Below are positions 40,412 through 48,614 of a stretch of DNA of 64,000 bases, in pieces (position 1 is the first letter of the stretch; every line of letters starts with the position of its first letter). This stretch comes from Anaerolineae bacterium (GTDB lineage Bacteria; Chloroflexota; Anaerolineae; Aggregatilineales; Phototrophicaceae): NCBI GenBank assembly GCA_023382675.1, contig JAHDWN010000033.1:1-64000 (forward strand), in the 5' to 3' direction. Under the pieces are notes generated by a model. The model was not told where the DNA came from, ran no database searches, and worked only from the letters and a program-made list of their open reading frames with translations. Made by a program: the position numbers and the translations under genes.

Positions 40412-41146
40412 ATGTCCCAGACGATGCCCGGTTCGACTGATGAGACGCGACCGCCGCTGGATATCTATGGCTACAACTGCATCGCCCGTCACATCGGCAT
40501 GGTGATTTTCATCTGTCTGCCGCTGTTTATCGGCGCGGGCACGTACCAGTGGGATTGGGCCTGGTTCTACGCTGCCATCAACCTGATCGGCTGGATCGTG
40601 CTCAGCCTGATCCTCGTGCGTGAGAATCCCGGCCTGCTGAACGAGCGCGGCAGGCGGGTGAAGGACATGGTCGGGACGAAGCGCTGGGATTGGGTCATCA
40701 TGTACAGCTATTCCCTGCTGCTGATAGTGATGCCGCTGGTCGCCGGGTTCGATTATCGCTACGGCTGGACGTCGCCTGTGCCGCTGTGGGCCAGGGCTGC
40801 CGGCGTGATCGTGCTCATCGTCAGCTTCATCCCGCTCACCTGGTCGATGGCCGTCAACCACTATTTTTCGGCCACGGTGCGCATCCGGACCGACCGGGGG
40901 CATCATGTGGAGACGTCCGGGCCATATCGCATTGTCCGCCATCCGGGCTATGTGGCCATAATCTTGCAGTTCATCGCCGTGCCCCTGATCGTAGGCAGCG
41001 GCGCGGCGTGGATTCCGGCGCTGCTGGGCGTGCTGCTCTTTTTCGTCCGCACCGCACTCGAAGATCAGACGCTGCAAGCTGAGCTGCCGGGCTACCGCGA
41101 GTATGCCGAGCAGGTGCGCTACCGGCTGCTGCCGGGCGTGTGGTGA
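40412..41146 (+). CDS. Isoprenylcysteine carboxyl methyltransferase-like membrane protein 3
   Basis: Membrane protein of 244 residues, paralogue of the protein at 38716: GHHVETSGPYRIVRHPGYVA and LEDQTLQAELPGYREYAEQV with the same YRLLPGVW ending. AAGGAG lies upstream of the ATG. It is separated from the LCMT gene by 103 bases, still in the same orientation, and is the last clear member of the operon. A tandem duplication followed by insertion or retention of the LCMT gene between copies would explain the order. Confidence 0.87.
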   Translation: MSQTMPGSTDETRPPLDIYGYNCIARHIGMVIFICLPLFIGAGTYQWDWAWFYAAINLIGWIVLSLILVRENPGLLNERGRRVKDMVGTKRWDWVIMYSYSLLLIVMPLVAGFDYRYGWTSPVPLWARAAGVIVLIVSFIPLTWSMAVNHYFSATVRIRTDRGHHVETSGPYRIVRHPGYVAIILQFIAVPLIVGSGAAWIPALLGVLLFFVRTALEDQTLQAELPGYREYAEQVRYRLLPGVW

Positions 41147-41339
41147 GGGAGATGCCCAAATAGCCGTACTACTGTCCGTGAACAGCTTTCACGACTGGCG
41201 CATAATCTCCAATTTCTGTATGCGTGCCGCGCGCACGAGCTTTATTGCCGTTCGATGCAGGAAAGTGCCATACTTGTCCCGATGTGCGCATGAATCCTGC
41301 GCATAGTCTGGATGTTCGTGGTTTGCCCAACACCGGTAA

Positions 41340-42044
41340 GTGACCATCGCAATGACGATACCGAAGTATCATTTGGATAATGTTTTTGATCCCCGACAAG
41401 CGCATCCGGGCGATGCACACAGTATCCTCATGCGCCTGATTCCTGCTCGAAGCCGCGTGCTAGAGTTGGGCTGCTCGTCGGGCTATCTTTCTGGGTATAT
41501 GGAACAGTCTCTAGGCTGCCGCGTGACTGGGCTGGAACTCGATCCCGATGCGGTCAACATTGCGGCGCTGCGTTGCTCAGAAGTGTATGCGGTCAATCTC
41601 GATGATGGGGACGCTCTGGAGGTTGCTCGTGCGAGTGCGCCGTATGATGTCTTGTTGGCACCGGCTGTGCTGGAGCACCTCAAGCATCCCGAACGCCTGC
41701 TGCAACACGCCAGGGATCTGCTGATACCAAACGCACGCGTGATCATCTCGCTGCCCAACATCGCGCATTGGAGTATGCGATTGAAACTGCTGACCGGGCA
41801 TTTCGATTACGAAGAGTACGGGATCATGGATCGGACGCACGTCCATTTCTACACCGTGCGAACGGGCCGGGAACTCTTAGAAAAGCAAGGGTATGGCGTC
41901 GATGACTTGTTCATCGCTGGGAGCTGGCTGCAAAATCAGCTTCACCATATTACCGCGCTGCTCAAACAGCCGCCTCCGGCTCCTGTTCTGCCGGGACTGC
42001 TGGCATACGAGCTTATCTACACTGCCCATCCGCAAGCGAAATAA
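41340..42044 (+). CDS. Class I SAM methyltransferase
   Basis: Methyltransferase of 234 residues with motif I VLELGCSSGYLSGYM, acidic residue in GLELDPDAV, and the later NIAHWSMRLKLLTGHFDYEE and MDRTHVHFYT, a combination common in methyltransferases associated with polysaccharide or glycolipid synthesis. The start is GTG 41340 or ATG 41352; neither has a clear ribosome site. It follows the methyltransferase operon by 193 bases (41147-41339, no gene or terminator recognised), so it may be a separate unit. Codon use looks slightly more AT-rich. Confidence 0.83.
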   Translation: MTIAMTIPKYHLDNVFDPRQAHPGDAHSILMRLIPARSRVLELGCSSGYLSGYMEQSLGCRVTGLELDPDAVNIAALRCSEVYAVNLDDGDALEVARASAPYDVLLAPAVLEHLKHPERLLQHARDLLIPNARVIISLPNIAHWSMRLKLLTGHFDYEEYGIMDRTHVHFYTVRTGRELLEKQGYGVDDLFIAGSWLQNQLHHITALLKQPPPAPVLPGLLAYELIYTAHPQAK

Positions 42045-42459
42045 GCCGTGTACGCTCATGGCGACGCGAAGCCTGCCCAGGCGCTAGCAAGCTATCAGGT
42101 TCGCCACCGGCACGAGCGCGTAACGCGCACTGTAGCGCCCAAACAACATACCCTGCTCACTCTGCTGCCTCCAGAGCAGGGGGATAGCGATCCACTGAAT
42201 GGCAACGAAGAAGATCGGCAGGAGAGCAGTTCTGAGGGTGGTTCTTGACAGCAGTTTTGATGACATCCGAGGCACTGTTGTTGCAAAGCTTCTGATTTCA
42301 GTCTTGGACATGGCGGTCTCTGCCCCAGGGAGTGAGAATAATCTCAAAGCGCTTCCCATTCAAGATGGCTTTTTCGCGTTGATCCATCTTCGATCTGCCT
42401 GATTCACTGCTCCCGATTCGCTATAATATCCACACGATTGCTCAGTGGAGACATGCCCC
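42045..42459. other. Gene-poor stretch with a weak reading frame and a promoter-like box
   Basis: A minus-strand frame at 42084-42359 (91 codons, with one hydrophobic stretch LLPIFFVAIQWIAIPLLW) has no ribosome site or recognised relatives; it may be a decayed membrane-protein fragment or chance. TATAAT at 42422-42427 lies 33 bases before the next gene and is probably its -10 box. Confidence 0.35.
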
Positions 42460-43920
42460 ATGCGCCCGATGCCCAAAATTACCCGCGTCGTTTCGCAGAA
42501 GGAGAGCGAGGCGCTGGTCACGCGGCTGACCTCGTGCCTGCCCGCCGCCACCTTCGAGATGGAGACGTTCTGCCGCCTGGCCGGGATCACCGCCAGCCGC
42601 AATATTCCTTCGGCGGCGGTCGAGGTCAAATACCGCCCGCAGATGCTCATCAACCCGGACTTCGTCGAGAAATACTGCAAGCGCGACGAGCACCTGTTCC
42701 TGCTCGTCATGCACGAGCTGTGGCACGTGATCCTGGCGCATACGCGGCTGTACCCACGGGCGACGCTGGCGCACAACATCGCCTTCGACGCCATCATCAA
42801 CGCCGGGCTGGCGCGCCAGTTCATGGGGCCGGAGTATCGCGGCTTCTTCGATGCGCTCAACCCGGCGGACAATTTTCCCGGCGTGCTGCTGCGCCCGCCG
42901 GTCGGCTGGCCGGAGAATCCAGTCTATCCTGACGTGGGGCCGCCGGGCACGCGCCGTGTCCTCGAACGGCTGTATCCGCCCAAGGGCAAGGGACGCATCG
43001 CCGCGCCGCTCTACGAGGAGATCCTGCGCCTGCTCAAGGAAGACATCCAGCAGAAGATGGAGCGGGGCGAACTGGTTGTCGAGCCAGTCTTGATCGGCGA
43101 TCACAGCCCGGAGGAGGGCAGCGCGGGCGCGCTCGACGATCCGTTCATGAGCGACGTGATGCGCCGGGTCGTCTCATCGTGGCCGTCGCCGCCGTTCGCC
43201 ACCCGCAAGCGCGGTGACGGCGCGCAGTTCACCGACTGGTACAGCGCTATCGGCCCATCGACCGAAGATGCGCGGCGTGCATTCTCGCGCGTGTTGCAGC
43301 GCGCCCTCGGCCCGCGCACCGGACGCCAGCGCCGCCGGGCGCGCGTGCTCATCCCCAGCATGAGCGGCCTGAACGTCATGCCCAACGCTCGCGACCGCCT
43401 GATCCCGGCGCGGCGGCGGCTCGGCGTGCAGGGGGTGCTCTACGGCCAGCCCGGGTTGATCCGTGCCCGCGCGCCGGAGAAACCCGCCAAAGCGCACATC
43501 TACCTGGATGTCAGCGGCTCGATGAATAACCTGCTGCCGCATCTGTTCGGCCTGCTCATCCCGTATGCCGTGCGCGGCGACGCGATCATCTACCAGTTTT
43601 CGAACAAGGTGGAGAGCGTGCCGCTCGATCAACTGCGCAAGGGGCAGGTGCGCTCGACGATGGGCACGGACATCAACTGCGTGGTGCGCCACCTGCTGGA
43701 GACGAAGCCGTTCACGCACAAGGCGCTCGTCCTGACCGATGGCTACACCGGCAGACCGCACCCGGAATATGTCCGCGAACTCAAGGCGCGTGGCATTCGC
43801 ATCCACGTCGTCATGCCTGCGGAGAGCGCCAACCGCGCCGATCTGGAGGAGATCGCGCGCAGCTTCACCATCCTGCCACGCTACACGGCGGCCCCGTCGC
43901 CCTGGCGCGTCGGGCGGTGA
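42460..43920 (+). CDS. DUF2201-type metallopeptidase/VWA protein
   Basis: Cytoplasmic protein of 486 residues. The N-terminal half has a zinc-peptidase-like motif HELWH (His85, Glu86, His89) in LLVMHELWHVILAH, as in DUF2201 proteins. The C-terminal ~150 residues are a von Willebrand A domain with the metal site DVSGSMNN and GTDIN. Such proteins normally act with a MoxR-type AAA ATPase, but none is in the window. GGAG lies ten bases before ATG 42460; GTG 42445 and ATG 42469 are alternatives. Confidence 0.83.
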   Translation: MRPMPKITRVVSQKESEALVTRLTSCLPAATFEMETFCRLAGITASRNIPSAAVEVKYRPQMLINPDFVEKYCKRDEHLFLLVMHELWHVILAHTRLYPRATLAHNIAFDAIINAGLARQFMGPEYRGFFDALNPADNFPGVLLRPPVGWPENPVYPDVGPPGTRRVLERLYPPKGKGRIAAPLYEEILRLLKEDIQQKMERGELVVEPVLIGDHSPEEGSAGALDDPFMSDVMRRVVSSWPSPPFATRKRGDGAQFTDWYSAIGPSTEDARRAFSRVLQRALGPRTGRQRRRARVLIPSMSGLNVMPNARDRLIPARRRLGVQGVLYGQPGLIRARAPEKPAKAHIYLDVSGSMNNLLPHLFGLLIPYAVRGDAIIYQFSNKVESVPLDQLRKGQVRSTMGTDINCVVRHLLETKPFTHKALVLTDGYTGRPHPEYVRELKARGIRIHVVMPAESANRADLEEIARSFTILPRYTAAPSPWRVGR

Positions 43921-44017
43921 GGAGCATCGCCGGACGATGAATCGCCCGGCTGAGGGGAAAAGCCCGCTGAAGGGGCTACAGGGGATGTGTAAAGGCGATG
44001 GCATGAGCAGGATCATT

Positions 44018-44607
44018 AGCGCCTTCAGTGCGCTTTAAGAACTCAGCCGGTTTGCTTCAGCATCCGGCGCCCCAGCAGAGGAATTCCAGTGCCCTTTGTA
44101 CGCTGTTTCTATCACGTGATATGGGCGACAAAACACCGAGCGCCGCTGATCACACCGGATGTTGAGCGTGTTCTGTTTCAGACTGTCCGCGAAAAGACGC
44201 AGATGTTGGGCTGTCCGATCCTGGCGATGGAAGCAGTTGAAGACCATATTCATGTCGCAGTCGCGATTGTGCCCAGGATTGCGGTTGCAGAGTGGGTACG
44301 ACAGGTGAAAGGGTTATCATCTCGCCAGATCAACGCGCTTTTTCCGGATCGTGAGCCGCGGTTTTCCTGGCAGGAAAGCTACGGCGTGCTCACCTTTGGC
44401 GCAAAGAACCTTGAATTCGTCGTCGAGTATGTGAACCGACAAAAAGCGCATCATGCCGCGAATACACTCGTGAGGTATCTGGAGCAGGTCGACTCGTGAG
44501 CTTCGCCGAGGAGCCTGAGAATACGCTGGCTATATCGGTGGTGCAGATGGAGCGCCTTCAGTGCCCTTTGATCCTTCAGCCGGTATGCTTCAGCATCCGG
44601 CAGCGCA
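44018..44607 (+). mobile_element. IS200/RAYT-type element between hairpin direct repeats
   Basis: The transposase gene is bracketed by two similar direct repeats, 44018-44073 and 44551-44607. Each holds AGCGCCTTCAGTG, a GCGCCTTCAGTGCGC-type hairpin on the left copy, and GCCGGT(T/A)TGCTTCAGCATCC, a second hairpin with a bulge. IS200/IS605 elements use subterminal hairpins of this sort at their ends. The exact ends of the element are not proven. Confidence 0.6.
44089..44499 (+). CDS. IS200-like / REP-associated tyrosine transposase
   Basis: Y1 HUH transposase of 136 residues, full length for the IS200-like domain. The HUH motif is EDHIHVAV (His62 and His64) and the catalytic tyrosine is in VVEYVNRQKAHHAAN near residue 117. 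The N-terminus FYHVIWATKHRAPLI is typical. These enzymes cut and join single-stranded DNA at hairpins, moving IS200 elements or REP sequences. The start is GTG with AGAGGAA upstream. The REP-like hairpins scattered through this window share part of its flanks, so they may be its substrates. Confidence 0.88.
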   Translation: MPFVRCFYHVIWATKHRAPLITPDVERVLFQTVREKTQMLGCPILAMEAVEDHIHVAVAIVPRIAVAEWVRQVKGLSSRQINALFPDREPRFSWQESYGVLTFGAKNLEFVVEYVNRQKAHHAANTLVRYLEQVDS

Positions 44608-44625
44608 AGAGGGAGTTTTCATCAC

Positions 44626-45462
44626 ATGACCACACCCTACACGATCACGCGCACGCTGGAGCGCGGTATCGAGCGCATCACCTACACACCGCACGAACGC
44701 CGCTACGAGACGCCGATCCTGATGCAGCACGGCATGTGGCACGGCGCATGGTGCTGGCAGGGCTGGCAGGCGCTGTTCGCCGCGTGGGGCTGGCAGACGA
44801 TCAGCATCAGCCTGCCAGGGCACGGCGGCTCGCCCGTCCAGCGGCCTGTGCGCTGGTGTACGCTCGATTACTATCTGCGCTTCTTGCGCGCCGAGATTGA
44901 GCAGACGCAGCCCGCGCCGGTCGTGATGGGGCACAGCATGGGCGGCGCGCTCATCCAGTGGTATCTCAAACACGCAGGCGATAACCTGCCCGCCTACGTG
45001 CTGGTCGCGCCGTGGGTCGCGCACAATGCGTTTGCCGATGGCCTGCCGCTGTTCCTCAAGCTCGATCTGCCGGGCGTGCTGCTGTGCTTCCTGACGCTCG
45101 ATGCGACGCCCTACATCCGCACACCGGAACGCGCCGCCCGGATGCTGAACGCTGGCGAGTCGATCCTGTCGCCGCAAGAACTGCATGAAAAACTCGGCCC
45201 AGAGTCGGCGCTGGTGATGATCCAGCACAACACGCCTTTCTGGCAGCCGGTCGCGCGCGGGGCAGTCCGTTCGCCGATGCTCTGGCTGGCGGGCGAGCGC
45301 GATGCCGTCGTCTCGGTCGAAGGCCTGCGCAACTCAGCGGGCTACTACGGCAAAGACTTCGTCGTCATTCCCGGCGCGGCACACAACCTCATGCACCAGC
45401 GCAATCAGGCCGAGACTGCACAGACGATTCACGACTGGCTGGTCGCCCAGGGGATCGGCTGA
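44626..45462 (+). CDS. Alpha/beta hydrolase
   Basis: Hydrolase of 278 residues. The nucleophile elbow is GHSMGGA, with the oxyanion segment LMQHGMWHGAWCWQGW and the catalytic acid and His in WLAGERDAVVS and IPGAAHNLMHQ. Esterase or lipase-like activity is likely; no precise substrate. A GAGGGAG ribosome site lies 12 bases before the ATG, inside the right flank of the transposase element. It ends one base before the nucleotidyltransferase gene, so they form an operon. Confidence 0.9.
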   Translation: MTTPYTITRTLERGIERITYTPHERRYETPILMQHGMWHGAWCWQGWQALFAAWGWQTISISLPGHGGSPVQRPVRWCTLDYYLRFLRAEIEQTQPAPVVMGHSMGGALIQWYLKHAGDNLPAYVLVAPWVAHNAFADGLPLFLKLDLPGVLLCFLTLDATPYIRTPERAARMLNAGESILSPQELHEKLGPESALVMIQHNTPFWQPVARGAVRSPMLWLAGERDAVVSVEGLRNSAGYYGKDFVVIPGAAHNLMHQRNQAETAQTIHDWLVAQGIG

Positions 45463-45463
45463 C

Positions 45464-46318
45464 ATGCCCGACCGCTACGCCGGACTCGAAAAGCGCATCG
45501 CTGCCTGGGCACAGGCACAGGATGACATTCGCGCCGTCGTCGTCGTCGGCTCGCGGGCGCGCGACGATCAAACGGCTGATGAGCACTCCGATCTCGACTT
45601 GTGTCTGTTCACGACCGCGCGTGAGCACTATGCCCGATCTGATGGCTGGCTGGCGACGTTCGGATCGTTCTGGTTGGCGGTGCTCGAAACTACCGGTTAT
45701 GGCGACCCGGAATGGCTGGTCATCTATGACAGCGACGCCAAGGCCGATTTTGCGCTGCTGTCCGCCGACCCTACCGTGCCTTCGCTGGCGGCGCAGATCC
45801 GCCGCCTGCCGCATCATAACGTCTTTGCGCGCGGCCTGCGTGTGCTGGTCGATAAATACCCGCAGCGTGAGCCTATCGATCTCCCCGTCAGACTTGAGCC
45901 GCTGCCGGATGCGGAGCTTCTCGCGACGCACGTGCGGGCGTTCTTGCTGGCGTGTACGCGCGCGGCGAAGTTCATCGACCGTGGCGATCTCTGGCGGGCG
46001 CAGGCCGTCATCAGCCGGACGCTGCACGACCAGGTGCTGACGATGATGGCCTGGCACGCGCGCAGCTTGCACGGCGATCATGAGACGTGGTACGGCGGTC
46101 GTTATGTTGAGCGCTGGGCGGATGCGCGCGCCATTGCCGCGCTGTCGGGGCTGTTCCCGGCCTATGGACATGGCGCCTTGCGCACGGCGGTGCTCGCGCA
46201 TCTAACGCTGATGCGCTGGCTGGCGGAGGAGACAGCGGCGCGCCTGGGTTGTGCCTTCCCGGCGGCGATCTACGACCGCGCCGTGCGCTGGATCGAAGCG
46301 CTGCACGCCGCGCGCTGA
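45464..46318 (+). CDS. Aminoglycoside 6-adenylyltransferase-like nucleotidyltransferase
   Basis: Protein of 284 residues of the ANT(6)/AadK type. The polymerase-beta signature is VVVGSRARDD followed by SDLDLCLF, giving the two metal-binding aspartates, and a third acidic residue lies in KADFALL. The C-terminal helical half has RAAKFIDRGDLWRAQ and HDQVLTMMAWHARS, as in streptomycin-modifying enzymes. Whether it acts on an antibiotic is unknown; many environmental homologues are uncharacterised. It starts one base after the hydrolase stop. Confidence 0.85.
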   Translation: MPDRYAGLEKRIAAWAQAQDDIRAVVVVGSRARDDQTADEHSDLDLCLFTTAREHYARSDGWLATFGSFWLAVLETTGYGDPEWLVIYDSDAKADFALLSADPTVPSLAAQIRRLPHHNVFARGLRVLVDKYPQREPIDLPVRLEPLPDAELLATHVRAFLLACTRAAKFIDRGDLWRAQAVISRTLHDQVLTMMAWHARSLHGDHETWYGGRYVERWADARAIAALSGLFPAYGHGALRTAVLAHLTLMRWLAEETAARLGCAFPAAIYDRAVRWIEALHAAR

Positions 46319-46343
46319 GGCTGCTCTCTCCGCCTGAGAAAAA

Positions 46344-47297
46344 TCAGGCCAGCGACGTCTGGAACGACTCGATCTCGGCGATTTCGTCGGCGCTCAGACG
46401 GAAGTCCATTGCGCCGATGATGCCATCGACCTGGCCGGGATTACGCAAGCCGACGATGGCCCCGGTCACTTCCGGGCGGCGCAGTGTCCAGGCGATGGCC
46501 GTCTCGCCCGCGCTGCGCCCGTGCCGCGCGCCGATCTCCACCAGCTTGTCGGCCAGTTTGAGATTGCGCGAAAGCTGTGGCTCCTGGAACTCACCTTCAC
46601 GCCGCCGCCAGTCGTCCGCGGCCAGACTGTTCATGCGTGCGTGGCTGAACTTGCCGGTCAACAGGCCGGATTGCATCGGCGAGTAAACGATCACGCCAAT
46701 GTTGTGCTGGCCGCAGTAAGGCAGAATCGATTGTTCGACGTTGCGTTTGATGAGCGAGTAGGGCGGTTGCAGCGACGTGATCGGTGCGATGGCACGGGCG
46801 CGATCCATCTGGCTGACGCTGAAATTCGAGACGCCGATCCAGCGCACCTTGCCTTCCTGCTTGAGCTTCGCCAGTTCTGTCCAGCCTTCCTCGATATCCG
46901 GGTCTGGATCAGGCCAGTGTATCTGGTAGAGGTCGATCACGTCAGTCTGCAGGCGGCGCAGGCTGGCTTCGATCTCAGCGCGGATCGACTCTTGCTTGAG
47001 GCGGCCAAACGGATTGCCGTTTTCATCCCAAACCGTCTGGCACTTGGTGAAGACGTAGGGGCGCTTGCTCACGCCTTTGAGCGCGCGCGCGACGACCTCT
47101 TCCGAATGGCCGAGGCCGTAAGCCGCCGCCGTGTCGATCCAGTTGATGCCGAGGTCGAGCGCGTGGTGGATCGCCGCGACGGAGTCGTCGTCGTCCTGCG
47201 TGCCCCAGCCGTACCTCCACGGGCCGCCAATGGCCCATGCCCCAAAGCCGATAGGCGTGATGTGCATATCGGAATTGCCGAGTTGGCGAGTCTCCAT
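46344..47297 (-). CDS. Aldo/keto reductase
   Basis: NADPH-dependent reductase of 317 residues with a TIM-barrel fold. The catalytic tetrad is visible: Asp and Tyr in IDTAAAYGLGHSE, Lys in VFTKC, and His in YQIHWPD. The pattern IGFGAWAIGGPW near the start and IVGLRNPGQVDG near the end fit the AKR11/AKR13 branch (YhdN-like). Substrates are probably sugars, aldehydes or xenobiotics. AAGGAG lies eight bases upstream of ATG 47297. It converges with the nucleotidyltransferase gene. Confidence 0.91.
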   Translation of the reverse strand: METRQLGNSDMHITPIGFGAWAIGGPWRYGWGTQDDDDSVAAIHHALDLGINWIDTAAAYGLGHSEEVVARALKGVSKRPYVFTKCQTVWDENGNPFGRLKQESIRAEIEASLRRLQTDVIDLYQIHWPDPDPDIEEGWTELAKLKQEGKVRWIGVSNFSVSQMDRARAIAPITSLQPPYSLIKRNVEQSILPYCGQHNIGVIVYSPMQSGLLTGKFSHARMNSLAADDWRRREGEFQEPQLSRNLKLADKLVEIGARHGRSAGETAIAWTLRRPEVTGAIVGLRNPGQVDGIIGAMDFRLSADEIAEIESFQTSLA

Positions 47298-47554
47298 AAT
47301 TCGTCTCCTTGTTGGTTGTGTGCAACGTTTGCGGGGAGGGTTTGGAGTATAGCGCAGGCATTTGCTGTTGCCCAATGGAAATGTCGGGCGTGCAGGACGA
47401 ACAGACAGGATAATTGTCCCTGCCTGGCGGCTAGAGCCGTCACAGTTAGTACATAAGCTGGTCAAGAAAAGACGGGCAGACAAACGCAAATATACAAACA
47501 TATATTATTCATGTATGTTAAATCAGCGGTCGGTTAATTCGAAACGTAAAAAAC

Positions 47555-47584
47555 TTGTCGGTTTCTGAGAGTCGACTATATACT
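47555..47584 (+). promoter_or_regulatory. Possible promoter of the FecR-SH3/CHASE2 kinase pair
   Basis: TTGTCG (47555-47560), 18-base spacer, TATACT (47579-47584), about 40 bases before the first start codon. The 257-base spacer upstream of it is unusually AT-rich. Confidence 0.5.
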
Positions 47585-47623
47585 GGAACAACCTGTGCCA
47601 CCGTCAACCTAAGCTATTATTAT

Positions 47624-48607
47624 ATGTTGCGAACTCACCACCTAAAATCGCTTGTTTTGTTTCTTGGGGTCATCGTAGTCGTTAGCGTTGCTTTCCCCAT
47701 CGTCGGCGTTCGGGCACAAGCAGATGGCCTGGCAGCGACGCTGGAAGTGCTGGCGTCGGGGGTCGAGGTGCGCCGTGTCGATACATCCAACTGGATTTCT
47801 GTCGCCGTCGAATCGATTGTCGGCACTGGCGACGCGATCCGCACGGATGCCAGCGGGCGGGCGCGGATCACCTTCTTTGCCGATGGCACCGACGTTGAAC
47901 TGACGCCCAATACCGAATTCCGCATCACCGCTTTTCGTGGAAATGAAGATGACTTCACACTTGAGCTCGAAGTCTTCGTCGGCGAAACCTTGCAGCGCCT
48001 GGGGCGCGCCTTAGGCGCAGACTCGCGCTACGAGATTCAGACGCCGGTGATGACGCTGGCCGCGCGCGGAACCGTCTTCGCTGTTCGCTCCGAGGACAGT
48101 GGCCGCACGGGGATGCTCGTCTATGAGGGCGAGGTCGCCGCGACTGCGGATGAGGCGACGAAATCCGTGCCGCAAGACTTCGGCATTCGTGCTGATGACG
48201 ACACCGGCCTGAGCGATGTCGTGCGCGCCAGCACCTTCGATGAATTGTACGCCGCGCTCGACGGCTGCGTCGCCAGTATTTCCAGTGTCGATGATATCAG
48301 CTACAACGTGCGTGTGCAACCCAGCGCCGCTGCGCCGCGCGTCGGTACGCTCTTCCCCGGCGATGTCACGCGCGTCTTCGGCGTGAACGAGAGCGGCGGC
48401 TGGTATCGCGTCGCTTTCCGCGATGGCTTCGGCTGGATTCAGACATCGACGCTGGTTGTTAGCGATGATTGCGCAGGTCTGCGCAGCTTTGCCGACAACG
48501 CCGGGCCGGAAGATGTCACCCGCTATTCATCGCTTGGCGATATTATCTCTTTGGACGATCTCGTGAGTCCGCCGGCCCCATCGCCGACGCCAGACGGGTC
48601 CGGGTAA
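47624..48607 (+). CDS. Secreted FecR-domain / SH3b protein 1
   Basis: Exported protein of 327 residues. Residues 1-33 form a signal peptide (LVLFLGVIVVVSVAFPIV, then VRAQA). Residues about 45-165 are a FecR domain (IVGTGDAIRTDASGRARITF, then LELEVFVGETLQRL and TPVMTLAARGTVFAV); in iron-sensing systems this domain passes a signal to a sigma or kinase partner. Residues about 210-280 are an SH3b domain (NVRVQPSAAAPRVGTL, WYRVAFRDGFGWIQTS). It lies seven bases before the CHASE2 kinase gene, so it is likely the kinase's extracytoplasmic partner or output. No ribosome site is obvious. Confidence 0.86.
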   Translation: MLRTHHLKSLVLFLGVIVVVSVAFPIVGVRAQADGLAATLEVLASGVEVRRVDTSNWISVAVESIVGTGDAIRTDASGRARITFFADGTDVELTPNTEFRITAFRGNEDDFTLELEVFVGETLQRLGRALGADSRYEIQTPVMTLAARGTVFAVRSEDSGRTGMLVYEGEVAATADEATKSVPQDFGIRADDDTGLSDVVRASTFDELYAALDGCVASISSVDDISYNVRVQPSAAAPRVGTLFPGDVTRVFGVNESGGWYRVAFRDGFGWIQTSTLVVSDDCAGLRSFADNAGPEDVTRYSSLGDIISLDDLVSPPAPSPTPDGSG

Positions 48608-48614
48608 TCGACGC

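Noticed and set aside
42084-42359. 91-codon minus-strand membrane protein
   Set aside because: One hydrophobic segment but no ribosome site or family match; kept only as a remark in the gap description.
44496-44900. 134-codon gene after the transposase
   Set aside because: Most of it is a shadow of the alpha/beta hydrolase; the remainder is the right-flank repeat of the element.
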